Positions 43,325 through 51,891 are shown, numbered from the stretch's first letter. The stretch is DNA of 64,000 nt from Methanoregula sp. PtaB.Bin085 (GCF_002067035.1 NZ_MVQB01000028.1:1-64000); one strand, 5' to 3'. The notes: a model not told the origin generated them from the sequence alone. Translations and numbers: made by a program.

Positions 43325-44563
43325 ATGGGAGAATCGCAGGAGATAGAGCTGCGCGGTCATATAATAGACTCGGGGATCATGACCCAGCTCTTCGACCGGG
43401 TCATGGACATGGGCGGGAACTTCGAGATCCTTGTCTTCGATATCGGCAAGAAGAAGACCGACCCGAGTTATGCCCGGCTCCGGATCAATGCATCAGGCAA
43501 GGAGAAACTGCGTTCAATCCTCTCGGAAGTCCACCGACTCGGCGCCCGCCCGGTTGAAGTCAAGGACGTCCACCTTGTCGCCGCTGAGGCCGACCGGGTT
43601 GTTCCCAAGGGTTTCTATACCACCTCCAACCACCCGACCCAGGTCAAGGTCGGCGGCGAATGGATCGATGTCTCGGGGATCGAAATGGATTTCCTGGTTG
43701 TCGTCGACCCGGCAAAAAAGACGGCAACGGCCCGGGCACTCGGAAAGATACGGAAAGGAGACCTTGTGGTTGTCGGTGAACAGGGTGTGAGCGTCATCTA
43801 CCCCGAACGTCCCCGGGAGCAGAGCACGTTCGAGTTCATGCACGGGACGGTATCGCCTGAACGCCCCAGCGAGACCCTGATCGCCAAGATCGCCAAGGAG
43901 ATCCTCGAGGTGCGGAAGAAGGGCGGCAGGATTGCCGTTGTCGGAGGCCCGGCCATCATTCACACCGGTGCCGATAAGGCACTCGCGTCCATGATACGGA
44001 ACGGGTATATCGATGTCCTCTTTGCCGGAAACGCCCTCGCGACCCACGACATCGAGTACAACCTCTACGGAACCTCGCTTGGGATGGACATCGCCACCGG
44101 CAACACCGTGATGGGGGGCCACAAGCACCACCTCTATGCCATCAGCGAGATCATGCGGGCCGGATCGATTAAAAATGCAGTGGACAAGGGCGTTGTCAAG
44201 GGAGGGATCATGTACGAATGCATAAAGAAGAACATCCCGTTCGTCCTTGCCGGTTCCATACGCGACGACGGCCCGCTGCCGGACGTTATTGTCGACGTGA
44301 TGCAGGCGCAGGACGAGATGCGCAAACATATCGACGGGTGCAGCATGGTGCTGATGATCGCAACCCTCCTCCACTCCATCGCGGTCGGCAACTGCCTTCC
44401 CTCGAACGTGAAGACGGTCTGTGTCGATATCAATCCCGCCCACCTGACCAAGCTGATGGACCGCGGCACAACGCAGGCGATTGGCATCGTTTCCGATGCC
44501 GGGACATTCCTGCCCCTCCTCACCCGCCAGCTTGAGATCCAGAGCGGCCAGCAGAAAAAATAA
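43325..44563 (+). CDS. LOR/SDH-domain protein (TIGR00300-like, possible ornithine cyclodeaminase)
   Basis: 412 residues. The N-terminal part (about 1-100) with HIIDSGIMTQLFDRVMDMGGNFEIL, and the C-terminal NAD-binding part with VGGPAIIHTGADKALASMIRNGYIDVLFAGN, are those of the archaeal LOR/SDH family. GTSLGMDIATGN and GGHKHHLYAISEI are also typical. A methanococcal member has been described as ornithine cyclodeaminase, so proline formation from ornithine is a reasonable but unproven role. It is a single gene following cobY after 125 bases. Confidence 0.88.
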   Translation: MGESQEIELRGHIIDSGIMTQLFDRVMDMGGNFEILVFDIGKKKTDPSYARLRINASGKEKLRSILSEVHRLGARPVEVKDVHLVAAEADRVVPKGFYTTSNHPTQVKVGGEWIDVSGIEMDFLVVVDPAKKTATARALGKIRKGDLVVVGEQGVSVIYPERPREQSTFEFMHGTVSPERPSETLIAKIAKEILEVRKKGGRIAVVGGPAIIHTGADKALASMIRNGYIDVLFAGNALATHDIEYNLYGTSLGMDIATGNTVMGGHKHHLYAISEIMRAGSIKNAVDKGVVKGGIMYECIKKNIPFVLAGSIRDDGPLPDVIVDVMQAQDEMRKHIDGCSMVLMIATLLHSIAVGNCLPSNVKTVCVDINPAHLTKLMDRGTTQAIGIVSDAGTFLPLLTRQLEIQSGQQKK

Positions 44564-44702
44564 AAAAAACCTGCTCTGGAGACAATATTAGCTCCACGCT
44601 CGTGGGGCTCCGCGAACCCTCCCCCCGCAACTGTAGCCACCCCAGCATTTCGATAGCATATCTGCAGGTTTTCGCGAACTCAAGAGAAACGTAGTTTTTC
44701 AC

Positions 44703-44760
44703 TATCGCAATACGCCCCGTTCCCTGACCGGGGACTGGTGGCGCAAGAGGCGGGCTTCAT
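44703..44760 (+). repeat. Intergenic repeat B, copy 5 (degenerate)
   Basis: TATCGCAATACGCCCCG, then a CCCTGACCGGGG hairpin, ACTGGTGGCGCAAGAGG and CGGGCTTCAT. It matches the reverse complement of copy 3 and, less well, copy 4. Confidence 0.65.
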
Positions 44761-44799
44761 TTCCCAAAATAAGATTTACTACAGAGCTGCAACCTGGTA

Positions 44800-45792
44800 T
44801 TACCGCGTCAGCGGCATGCAGTACGGTTTTTCATTCTCGAGCACGAATTCCCATTCCTGCCTGCACCGGCAGGAGATGTCGAGCAGGGCACCGATAAGGT
44901 CGCGATCGCCGTTCAGGGAGTAATCCCGGATCCCTTTGACGATCTCGTAATCGCAGGTACCGCAGTTGTGCGGACCGCGCTTCTGCCCGCCACCAAGCGG
45001 ATCGCAGGTGACGTGGACCGGTGCCGCTTCGAGGAGTGCAAGCACGCTCCAGAGATAGGGTGGCCGGTATGCCCCCCGTTTCCAGTAATACTCGAGTTCG
45101 GTATTCTTCTGGACCGTGCAGGGATTCATCGAGATCATGTCGGCAAGGGGGACTGTGTCGGCAAAGGACGATTTCATATCGTCGACCGCCTCCCGTTCGG
45201 ATAAAAAGAGCGGCTTGAAGAGCAGATACGCTTTTACACCGGCTCCTGCTGTGCGGGCACGCCCCGCAGCATCCCGGAAATCCCGGAAGGTGAAGCCCTT
45301 GTTGATGCACTTCTCCCTGATTGCATCACTGCTTGTCTCAAGGCCCATGGCGCAATACAGGGGTTTTTTCCAGCTGCCGTCATCCAGGATTTCTATGAAC
45401 GGCGCAAGCGTCTCCTCCCGGATGAATTCCGGGCGGGTCTCGGCGATGACGAGTTTTCCGCGGAATGCCGTCGCAACATCGGCGAGAAATGCCGGGGGGA
45501 CTTCCTGCGGATCGAAAAAACTCCCCGAGGTGAAGATCTTGACCATCCGGAAGGACCCGGTGTCATACTCGTTCATCACCCAGGCGAGCTGTGCCCGGAG
45601 ACGGCCAAGAAGGGCATCGCAGGACTCCGCCCTGTACCGCTCGTGACGGTAACTGCACATGCGGCAGCCGGACCACGAGCAGCCGCCGCTTTTGAAAATA
45701 ACCGTCAGGCATTCGAGCAGTTCGTTTTCATACCGCTCCTTCCCCCGCCACGACGCAAGGGGTTTTTCCGGCCGTTCAGAAATCATTAACAT
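44800..45792 (-). CDS. Archaeosine biosynthesis radical SAM protein (RaSEA-like)
   Basis: A radical-SAM enzyme of the TIGR01210 type, paired with ArcS to convert preQ0-derived tRNA to archaeosine at G15. The cluster cysteines are in GGCSWSGCRMCSYRHERY (C-x4-C-x2-C). SGSFFDPQEVP, ETRPEFI, AMGLETSSDAIREKCINKGF and MNPCTVQKNTELEYYWKRG are strongly family-like. CDYEIVKGIRDYS and CRCRQEW near the end add further cysteines. I start at 45792 (another Met at 45786); upstream codons overlap the divergent promoter. It probably is a single-gene unit. Confidence 0.9.
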   Translation of the reverse strand: MLMISERPEKPLASWRGKERYENELLECLTVIFKSGGCSWSGCRMCSYRHERYRAESCDALLGRLRAQLAWVMNEYDTGSFRMVKIFTSGSFFDPQEVPPAFLADVATAFRGKLVIAETRPEFIREETLAPFIEILDDGSWKKPLYCAMGLETSSDAIREKCINKGFTFRDFRDAAGRARTAGAGVKAYLLFKPLFLSEREAVDDMKSSFADTVPLADMISMNPCTVQKNTELEYYWKRGAYRPPYLWSVLALLEAAPVHVTCDPLGGGQKRGPHNCGTCDYEIVKGIRDYSLNGDRDLIGALLDISCRCRQEWEFVLENEKPYCMPLTR

Positions 45793-45814
45793 CCTATTAG
45801 TTGATCTGATATAG

Positions 45815-46891
45815 ATGAAAAAGATCGTCCTGCTGGTGATAGGACTGCTCTTTTTGCCGGCAATCACCCTTGCCTACCAGGTGAATATCGATGCCCCGGA
45901 GACTCTCACGGTAGGAAAACCTCTCGTCGTGTCCGGCGTGACAACATTTCCCCCGGGGATGTCGGTGGACGTGGTCCTGTATTACCAGCTGACGACGACA
46001 ACAGAGATCAAGCGACAGGTTGTCAGCATCAAGCCGGATAAGACCTTCAAGGTCGTTTTCGATACGACGGGCCTGACAACCGGGACCTACAAGGTCGAGG
46101 TTCCGGTCAACGGCATGGGGGATTCTGTAACAATGCGGCTTGTCCGGATTGTTGACCGTTCTGATGAGATCCGCATGGATTCCGATACAACCCAGGAATT
46201 TAACGGAACGCTTGTCATCGCCGGCACAATCGAGGGTGACGAAAATTCCGGTGTCCAGGTAGAGATCGTCGGCCCCGATGGATCAGTAGTTTTCGGCCCG
46301 CAGTTTGTGAATACCGATTCCGAAGGTTCGTTTTCCACGAATGTACCGATCCGTGTTCCCGGGAAATACGAAGTCAGCTTTACGGATGCAAAAGGATTCA
46401 TCGGGACCCGTGTACTTATTGCAGAGGGCCCGCAGACGCCGGTCCCGACCCTGTCCGAGGCCGCTGCGTCCCGCAAGGTCGTATCCGCACATACTGTATC
46501 TTCTCAAAACACCCCGGCATTCTTTTCAGTAAAAACGATACCCGGGCCGGTGATGCTGTACACATCATCGTCGGCTGACTGGGTTATCGAATACTCTGAT
46601 GACAACGGCGTCCTGCACCGTGAGAATAACCAGGATGCCCGGAATCCTGAAAAAGCCGCATTCACCGGAACGGGAAGCACGGTTTTTGTCAGCGTCTATC
46701 CCAATGACCCGGCCGTGCAGGGCGAGGTGTATCTTTATGCAGAGAATGCGGAATCCGTTTCCGTAAGCCCGACGAAACCAGCTCCCTTTGCAACCGCATC
46801 GTCCCGGGCATCCGGGGGATTACCGGCCCTGTCGCTGACGCCATTGGCCGGGCTTGCAGCTCTCGCCGCTGCCCTGTTCCTCCGCAGATAG
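45815..46891 (+). CDS. Secreted surface protein with C-terminal membrane tail
   Basis: A signal peptide (1-20, MKKIVLLVIGLLFLPAITLA) is followed by beta-rich Ig-like repeats: residues about 22-115 (VNIDAPETLTVGKPLVVSG...) and about 120-205 (TQEFNGTLVIAGTIEG...). A third domain lies at 225-315. The Ser/Pro linker and a hydrophobic helix (about 338-355) ending FLRR make a C-terminal anchor, preceded by LPALSLTPLAG. It is likely an envelope or S-layer-associated protein. It is divergent from the archaeosine gene with only 22 bases between. Confidence 0.82.
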   Translation: MKKIVLLVIGLLFLPAITLAYQVNIDAPETLTVGKPLVVSGVTTFPPGMSVDVVLYYQLTTTTEIKRQVVSIKPDKTFKVVFDTTGLTTGTYKVEVPVNGMGDSVTMRLVRIVDRSDEIRMDSDTTQEFNGTLVIAGTIEGDENSGVQVEIVGPDGSVVFGPQFVNTDSEGSFSTNVPIRVPGKYEVSFTDAKGFIGTRVLIAEGPQTPVPTLSEAAASRKVVSAHTVSSQNTPAFFSVKTIPGPVMLYTSSSADWVIEYSDDNGVLHRENNQDARNPEKAAFTGTGSTVFVSVYPNDPAVQGEVYLYAENAESVSVSPTKPAPFATASSRASGGLPALSLTPLAGLAALAAALFLRR

Positions 46892-46942
46892 TTTGCCGAC
46901 GACAGAAAACCTGTTTTACGGATACACCTGCCAAAGAAGCCT

Positions 46943-46951
46943 TTTTTATAT
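46943..46951 (+). promoter_or_regulatory. TATA box of the tRNA-Ser gene
   Basis: TTTTTATAT lies 25-33 bases before the first base of the tRNA, as expected for an archaeal tRNA promoter. Confidence 0.65.
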
Positions 46952-46975
46952 CGCAGATCCAACATATGCAGCACT

Positions 46976-47060
46976 GCCGGGGTAGTCTAGTCCGGGAAGG
47001 CGGTAGCCTTGAAAGCTACTGGTGCCCTGCACCTCAAGAGTTCAAATCTCTTCCCCGGCG
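46976..47060 (+). tRNA. tRNA-Ser (anticodon UGA)
   Basis: The acceptor stem is GCCGGGG/CCCCGGC with discriminator G. The anticodon arm is GTAGC-CTTGAAA-GCTAC, so the anticodon is TGA, which reads UCA. A long variable arm (about 14 bases around GGTGCCCTGCACC) confirms the serine class. The T arm is AGAG-TTCAAAT-CTCT. CCA is not encoded. Its 3' end serves as the attachment site of the element downstream. Confidence 0.93.
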
Positions 47061-47061
47061 T
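47050..47061 (+). mobile_element. attL core of the integrative element (tRNA side)
   Basis: CTTCCCCGGCGT, which is the last 11 bases of the tRNA-Ser gene plus one. The same 12 bases occur at 51851-51862. Confidence 0.7.
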
Positions 47062-47125
47062 AAACACAGACGGTACCTAATTCTGACATTTATTTAAATA
47101 GGGGTTAATCTCACCCCTTTAACAG

Positions 47126-48226
47126 ATGCCAACGAACGCCTCTATCACAACACCTTTGAACCGTTTTCATAAACCCGACGAAACTCATGCCGAATACATC
47201 GAAACGATTCTGCACCGGGCTCGCAACGGGATCCCGACAAAAAAAACCCATGTGATGCTTCCAGGCATCACCGATGACGACCTGACACTCCTCCGAGAAT
47301 ACTTTGCCGAAGTTCAGGCAACGCACAATATCACCGTCAAAAGACTGTACAAATACAGCTACATTCTGGTCCACTGGCGGGAATTCATCGGAGAATTCAG
47401 GCAGAATGCCATCGGAGACCTGCACGCAGGGATAAACAAGATCCAGATGGCCCGGGATGCGAATGGGAACCCCCGGTATGCGAAGAATACACTTGCCGAC
47501 TATATCGGGTTCCTGAAACGATTTTACCTCTGGCTGAATGAGAACGAGTATACGTCAATCGAGGAGCGGAAAATCAACAAGATCCGTGTTCCTACTGCAC
47601 CGCTGATGACAAAAACTGCGGAGATGCTCGTGTCCAAGCAGGATGTTTTCAACATGATTGCCGCATGCCGCAATTCCCGCGACCGAGCATTCATCAGTGT
47701 CCTGTACGAAGGGGGGTTCCGGATTGGTGAACTCGGGTCCCTGAGATGGAACCAGGTAAAATTTTCCGACTGGAACGTCGCAATCAACGTTGACTGCAAG
47801 ACGGGGAAGCCCCGTTACATCCCCCTGGTGATGTCGCGCCAATATCTTGCGCAATGGAGAAATGACTACCCCCTACCGATGGCGGATGATGGTTATGTCT
47901 TCCTGACCGCGGGACGACACCAGCAACTCCAGTACCGGGGCGTCACAAAACAATTCGAGAAAATTGCCCGCCGCGCTGGAATACAAAAACACATCACGCC
48001 CCATCTCCTGCGACACAGCCGGATCACCCATTTGATCAACGATGGAGTCAAGGAGTCAATGATAAAAATGATGATGTGGGGATCCGTGGATTCCGAGATG
48101 TTCAAAGCCTACGCCCACCTAACCGCTGGCGACATTGATGCGGAAATGGCCAAACACGCCGGGATTGTCATACCTGACCGGAAAGATGAACTGTATGGCC
48201 AGAGCCAGGACCATCCAAGAGCTTGA
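47126..48226 (+). CDS. Tyrosine recombinase/integrase
   Basis: 366 residues. The N-terminal SAM-like DNA-binding domain spans about 50-150 (DLTLLREYFAEVQATHNITV to FLKRFYLWLNENEY). The catalytic domain has Arg199 in EGGFRIGELGSLRW, the HLLRHSRITHL box with His293 and Arg296, and Tyr329 in MFKAYAHLTAGD, so it appears active. It begins 65 bases after the tRNA, the usual place for an integrase acting on a tRNA site. A PolB-thumb-like gene overlaps its last 32 bases. Confidence 0.94.
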   Translation: MPTNASITTPLNRFHKPDETHAEYIETILHRARNGIPTKKTHVMLPGITDDDLTLLREYFAEVQATHNITVKRLYKYSYILVHWREFIGEFRQNAIGDLHAGINKIQMARDANGNPRYAKNTLADYIGFLKRFYLWLNENEYTSIEERKINKIRVPTAPLMTKTAEMLVSKQDVFNMIAACRNSRDRAFISVLYEGGFRIGELGSLRWNQVKFSDWNVAINVDCKTGKPRYIPLVMSRQYLAQWRNDYPLPMADDGYVFLTAGRHQQLQYRGVTKQFEKIARRAGIQKHITPHLLRHSRITHLINDGVKESMIKMMMWGSVDSEMFKAYAHLTAGDIDAEMAKHAGIVIPDRKDELYGQSQDHPRA

Positions 48227-48551
48227 AAGACAAAAACCAGACCTGGAAAGAATGTACCTGGAAACAATTGAGTCGTTGCCAACTGCCGATCCGAAAACAT
48301 TGGCCATATCCCGGAGGATCAGCAAATTGCAGTATTCTCACCGGTGTCTGGAAGGTGCTGCAGTAGAAGCGTACAAACAGCAGGGTGTTGAGATCGCCCC
48401 AGGTATGAAAATACAGTACGTGGTGAAAGATGCTCGAAGATATCAGGTCGAACCTTCATGGTGCGAAAGTACGATAGATGTCTCATTCTATCGTGGTCTT
48501 GTTGACAAAGCGTGGGCGGAGATTGCCTTTGCATTTGGCCACGGAAAATGA
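48195..48551 (+). CDS. Stand-alone PolB C-terminal (thumb)-like domain protein
   Basis: 118 residues that resemble only the end of archaeal family-B DNA polymerases. LAISRRISK (36-44) matches the LVIxRRVSR box, GVEIAPGMKIQYVV (64-77) matches the G(I/V)x-PGxxxxYVV motif, and IDVSFYRGLVDKAWAEI (94-110) matches the YDxxFYRxLLxxAAExx helix, followed by AFAFG. No exonuclease, palm or finger motif is present, so it is not a polymerase. It might bind the primer-template duplex or the clamp-like surface. I start at ATG 48195; it overlaps the integrase gene, implying joint translation. The similarity is by eye and needs confirmation. Confidence 0.7.
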   Translation: MARARTIQELERQKPDLERMYLETIESLPTADPKTLAISRRISKLQYSHRCLEGAAVEAYKQQGVEIAPGMKIQYVVKDARRYQVEPSWCESTIDVSFYRGLVDKAWAEIAFAFGHGK

Positions 48552-48589
48552 ATAACACTAATAAAAAGATGATAGATCTTCTAGTGGCA

Positions 48590-49231
48590 TCAGTATCGTG
48601 GTGATTCGGTCAAATAGTATCTATATTCTATTGGTGTGGTTCTCGGTATATAGATCGGTTCAAAATCCTTAAGATTTATTTCTTCGTGGTACTTCAAGCG
48701 ATCTCCCGTATCGGCAACTAAGTCCCCCGTTTTGCTATCATAATGCCAGATAAATTGAGCGAGATCCTGCATCGCGTCATTCTGAGTTCCAGTTTTTGAC
48801 GGATCCCAACGGAGTATCATCTGAAATGTATCAGTCGATGTTGGGATGATAACCCCACTTAGATATGTTATGTGGTAGTCGCCTTCGTCGTATTTTGGTC
48901 TGATAGTTAAGGAGAAACTATGCTTTGAATCGTTATTAATTTGATATATACTCCATGAATCCCTGGCCTCAAGACTCCAATTTCCTTTAATCTGGTCAGA
49001 TCTTTTGAAATCAGGAAATGAAATATTTTCTCTGATAGCTGAGGAACTCGTTGGAGCGATTGTCGTTTGTGTTATTGTTGTCGTTTGAATGATTGTGGGT
49101 GAAGAAGTAGGGACTGTGGTCAGGTCTGTAGTAGGGATGGGATCTGGTGTTTTAGTTTTTTCATTATCACCAACACATCCTGTTAAAAAAACGATAAGGA
49201 AAACCACTACAACAACAAGAATCTTCTTCAT
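48590..49231 (-). CDS. Predicted lipoprotein, element cargo
   Basis: 213 residues with a lipoprotein signal: MKKILVVVVVFLIVFLTGC, Cys19. A Thr/Ser/Pro-rich stalk (about 26-68) is followed by a domain with GNWSLEARDSWSIYQINNDSKHS, SLTIRPKYDEGDYHITYLSG and FIWHYDSKTGDLVADTGDRLKYHEEI. No named family. It is AT-rich, faces the PolB-thumb-like gene tail to tail, and lies downstream of the winged-helix gene on the same strand. Confidence 0.75.
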   Translation of the reverse strand: MKKILVVVVVFLIVFLTGCVGDNEKTKTPDPIPTTDLTTVPTSSPTIIQTTTITQTTIAPTSSSAIRENISFPDFKRSDQIKGNWSLEARDSWSIYQINNDSKHSFSLTIRPKYDEGDYHITYLSGVIIPTSTDTFQMILRWDPSKTGTQNDAMQDLAQFIWHYDSKTGDLVADTGDRLKYHEEINLKDFEPIYIPRTTPIEYRYYLTESPRY

Positions 49232-49322
49232 GTTTCTCTTCCACGTATGATTGACAAGCTTTAAGGATAAAAAACCTGTGATTCTTTAAGGAAAAAATCC
49301 ATAATGTCAATAATCGGAAATG

Positions 49323-49697
49323 TCATTTAAAGGAATCACGGATTTTTCTGACCAATTTTATCTGATCGCAAGCTTCATTCCGATTATCCTTTTCGATGCT
49401 CTCAATAATTTCTGTCAACGGCATTGCATGTTCATATTTTTTAAACCAATATGGCTTTTCTTCCATCGGAATTTGGATACTCCGTAGCCACCCTTGTTCA
49501 ATCATATAGTTGACTGCTCTGCTAGCATCCGATTGTCGAAGATCGATTCCACGACTAAAATCGTTCACTGTTGCATCGGTTTTTTTTGAAAGAAAAATGA
49601 TAATTTTTCCAACGTTCTTTGGAACACACGCATCTATCAGGAGGCCAAGAAATTTTTCCTCTTTTTCAGCGAAGTGCCGAACGCTCTTTTTTATCAT
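49323..49697 (-). CDS. Winged-helix transcriptional regulator (element-borne)
   Basis: 124 residues. It is a clear paralogue of the chromosomal regulator at 57829-58203: both begin F-x-EKEE-F, contain a DLRQ-x-x-x-S-x-A box in the recognition helix (GIDLRQSDASRAVNYMIEQGW), and end with IxxSIEKxxxxEAxxQxxLVxKxR. The fold looks like a TrmB/ArsR-type winged helix plus a C-terminal coiled coil for dimerisation. It may control the element genes. An inserted YWFKKYEH segment differs from the chromosomal copy. Confidence 0.82.
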   Translation of the reverse strand: MIKKSVRHFAEKEEKFLGLLIDACVPKNVGKIIIFLSKKTDATVNDFSRGIDLRQSDASRAVNYMIEQGWLRSIQIPMEEKPYWFKKYEHAMPLTEIIESIEKDNRNEACDQIKLVRKIRDSFK

Positions 49698-49708
49698 AGT
49701 GTTGCATT

Positions 49709-51577
49709 TTATTGTTTAATCGATGCGTTTTTTCTTGAAATTCGTTTAATTTTTTTGGCGTTCTCATTATCAGGTTCAAAATTCAGAATTTGGTCACATA
49801 CAATCTGGATTTCATCATATTTTTTGTATTGATTTAAGATCCAACAGTAATTCAAGAGACACTCAATTTTCGTAGGATGAATTGAGATGACCTTATCAAG
49901 TATCGTTTTTGCTTCAGAAATATCTCCGATTTTTCCGAGAGCAACTGCTTTATTATTTAAGGCATTCTCGTCGTTCGAAAATAATTTCAATCCATTGTTG
50001 ATAGACTGAATCGCTTCTCGATGATATCCTAAAATTTCATATGTTAAACCATTATCAAATGAGGTTTGAGCATCTGAAATATTTTTCAAATCTCCATCTG
50101 AATGAGATTTCTCTTGATCTAATGATGATCGCAATAGGATTGAGTAATCCCATTCAACGGTTTTTGATTGGTAAGAATCATCCAATTCTTCACCATAGCA
50201 GTTCTCCACCGATCCAGTCCCAATGCTCTCCAGACAGTTCAACATTATTCTTCTTTTTTCGTCTAACGATAACGCGGATGCTGGATCTTTTTTAGAAACG
50301 GGTTTGTCTAATACTTGTTCAACCAGTTCAATAGATCTATTCAGGCGATCCCGACTGTCTGATGCTGATATCAAAGATTTTTTTGCTTCTTTATTATTAG
50401 GATCAGTCTTTACTGCATTTTCAAAAGATTTCATCCCTTCTTCGAAGTTTAATTGTAATACTAATGATTTCCCCCGCAGATGCCAAGCATCGGAATTTTC
50501 TGGGTTCGCGGATAAGGATTTTTCGAAAGCAAGTTCCGCATTTTTAAAATCGCCCGATGAATAATAGTCTTTCCCCTTTTGGTACCACGAAAAAGCATCC
50601 CGGTTTTTATTCAGATTTTCAAGGGCAATCTCTCGGTTGTTTCGTGCCAAGGTATAATTCGGGTCAATTGATAACGCCCTATCATAGCAAAGGAGTGCTT
50701 CCTGAGTTATTCCGATTTTTTCAAGTGCAGCCCCTTTATTATTCCAAATAGAAGGATTATTTTGATCGATTGAGAGAGCTCGGTCATAAGCATTCAATGC
50801 CTGTTGATTCTTGCCAAGTTCATAGAATGTGGACCCTTTATGACACCATACTCCTGAATTATCAGAATCAATTGTTAAAGCATGATCGAAGGCTTCTATA
50901 GCTTCATCGAACTTACCGAGCATATGAAAAGCAATCCCTTGCCCATCCCATGATTGAATATCATTTGGATCGATAGACAATGCTTTTTCATAGATCGCTA
51001 AAGCATCATCATATCGAGACAATTCACACAATACATGGCCGATTCCATGATATGCTGCGGCATTGCAGGGATCAAGAGATAGTGCTTTGTTATATGAGTC
51101 AAGAGCGTCCTGAAGAATTCCGAGACTTTCCATCGTTTCGGCTTTTTTATTCCAAAGTGAAGCATTATCTGGAGCGAGTGTTATTGCTTGATTGTATGCA
51201 TTGATTGCTTCGGGAAATTTTCCAAGGAGGTTAAATGCGACCGCTCTTCCATTCCATGCTGTTACGTCTTCGGGATCCAATGATATTGCCTTATCAAAAG
51301 CATCAACCCCATCTCCATATTTACCAAAAATTAGGAAAACCATTCCTTTTCCAATCCAGGGGGCCGCAAACTCAGAATCGTTTGATAATGCCTGTTCATA
51401 GGAATCAAACGCTTCTTGAAACTTATTGAGATTCTGAAGAGCAAGTCCCTTCCCATACCATGCCTGAGCCGAATTTGGTTCAAGTAATAATACTTGATTA
51501 AAAGCATCAACCGCCTCTTGATACCGCCCGAGACTGTAGAGGGTTTCTCCTTCCTGTTGATAATCATCAGCATCCAT
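49709..51577 (-). CDS. Large TPR-repeat protein, element cargo
   Basis: 622 residues. About ten to twelve TPR units fill residues 1-390, each like Y-x-x-A-x-x-x-(Y/F)-(D/E)-x-A-L-x-(I/L)-x-P-x-(N/D). A middle section (about 400-500) rich in Ser and Asp breaks the series (LNRSIELVEQVLDKPVSKKD), and three to four further TPR units follow (about 515-610). No signal peptide or membrane helix, so it is cytoplasmic. Codon use is strongly AT-biased compared with the host TPR gene at 24.7 kb. Its partner is unknown. The stop lies 11 bases before the winged-helix gene. Confidence 0.88.
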   Translation of the reverse strand: MDADDYQQEGETLYSLGRYQEAVDAFNQVLLLEPNSAQAWYGKGLALQNLNKFQEAFDSYEQALSNDSEFAAPWIGKGMVFLIFGKYGDGVDAFDKAISLDPEDVTAWNGRAVAFNLLGKFPEAINAYNQAITLAPDNASLWNKKAETMESLGILQDALDSYNKALSLDPCNAAAYHGIGHVLCELSRYDDALAIYEKALSIDPNDIQSWDGQGIAFHMLGKFDEAIEAFDHALTIDSDNSGVWCHKGSTFYELGKNQQALNAYDRALSIDQNNPSIWNNKGAALEKIGITQEALLCYDRALSIDPNYTLARNNREIALENLNKNRDAFSWYQKGKDYYSSGDFKNAELAFEKSLSANPENSDAWHLRGKSLVLQLNFEEGMKSFENAVKTDPNNKEAKKSLISASDSRDRLNRSIELVEQVLDKPVSKKDPASALSLDEKRRIMLNCLESIGTGSVENCYGEELDDSYQSKTVEWDYSILLRSSLDQEKSHSDGDLKNISDAQTSFDNGLTYEILGYHREAIQSINNGLKLFSNDENALNNKAVALGKIGDISEAKTILDKVISIHPTKIECLLNYCWILNQYKKYDEIQIVCDQILNFEPDNENAKKIKRISRKNASIKQ

Positions 51578-51891
51578 GAAAAAAATGCAACCCTTAATGT
51601 AATTTATCTAAATTCTCAAGTTATGCAAAATAAGTCTATTGAATAAAATATTTTTTCATTTGAGATCGCAGATGTCAATGGGGAATGAATCAAGCGATTC
51701 TCGCTCGGAGTTATTGTAGAATACAAAAAATACACAATGCGGCCGAGCTCCACATATGATTCAAAAAAAATTAGAAATCCGCGCGCTTACCAAAAAACGC
51801 TCAATTTAGCCTTAAAATCGGGGGGATTAGGTACCACCTATTCGGTCTCCCTTCCCCGGCGTTGTTCCTTTTCCAAAAAAACTGCCACGCT
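51578..51891. other. AT-rich intergenic region with right element end
   Basis: 314 bases. Bases up to 51862 belong to the element and probably include the promoter of the TPR gene (minus strand). The rest is original chromosomal sequence. No gene is supported. Confidence 0.55.
51851..51862 (+). mobile_element. attR core of the integrative element
   Basis: CTTCCCCGGCGT, identical to the tRNA-Ser 3' end at 47050-47061. The bases before it do not continue the tRNA match, as expected at the far end. Confidence 0.65.

Larger units (their letters stand above)
47050..51862. mobile_element. Small integrative element inserted at tRNA-Ser
   Basis: About 4.8 kb bounded by the 12-bp direct repeat. It carries, in order, a tyrosine recombinase, a PolB-thumb-like protein (both plus strand), then a lipoprotein, a winged-helix regulator and a large TPR protein (all minus strand). 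From 48.5 kb on the DNA is far more AT-rich than the flanks. After attR the T-rich TTGTTCCTTTTCC looks like the original downstream terminator of the tRNA gene. No replication or structural genes are seen, so it may be mobilised by its integrase alone, or be a remnant. Confidence 0.75.
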
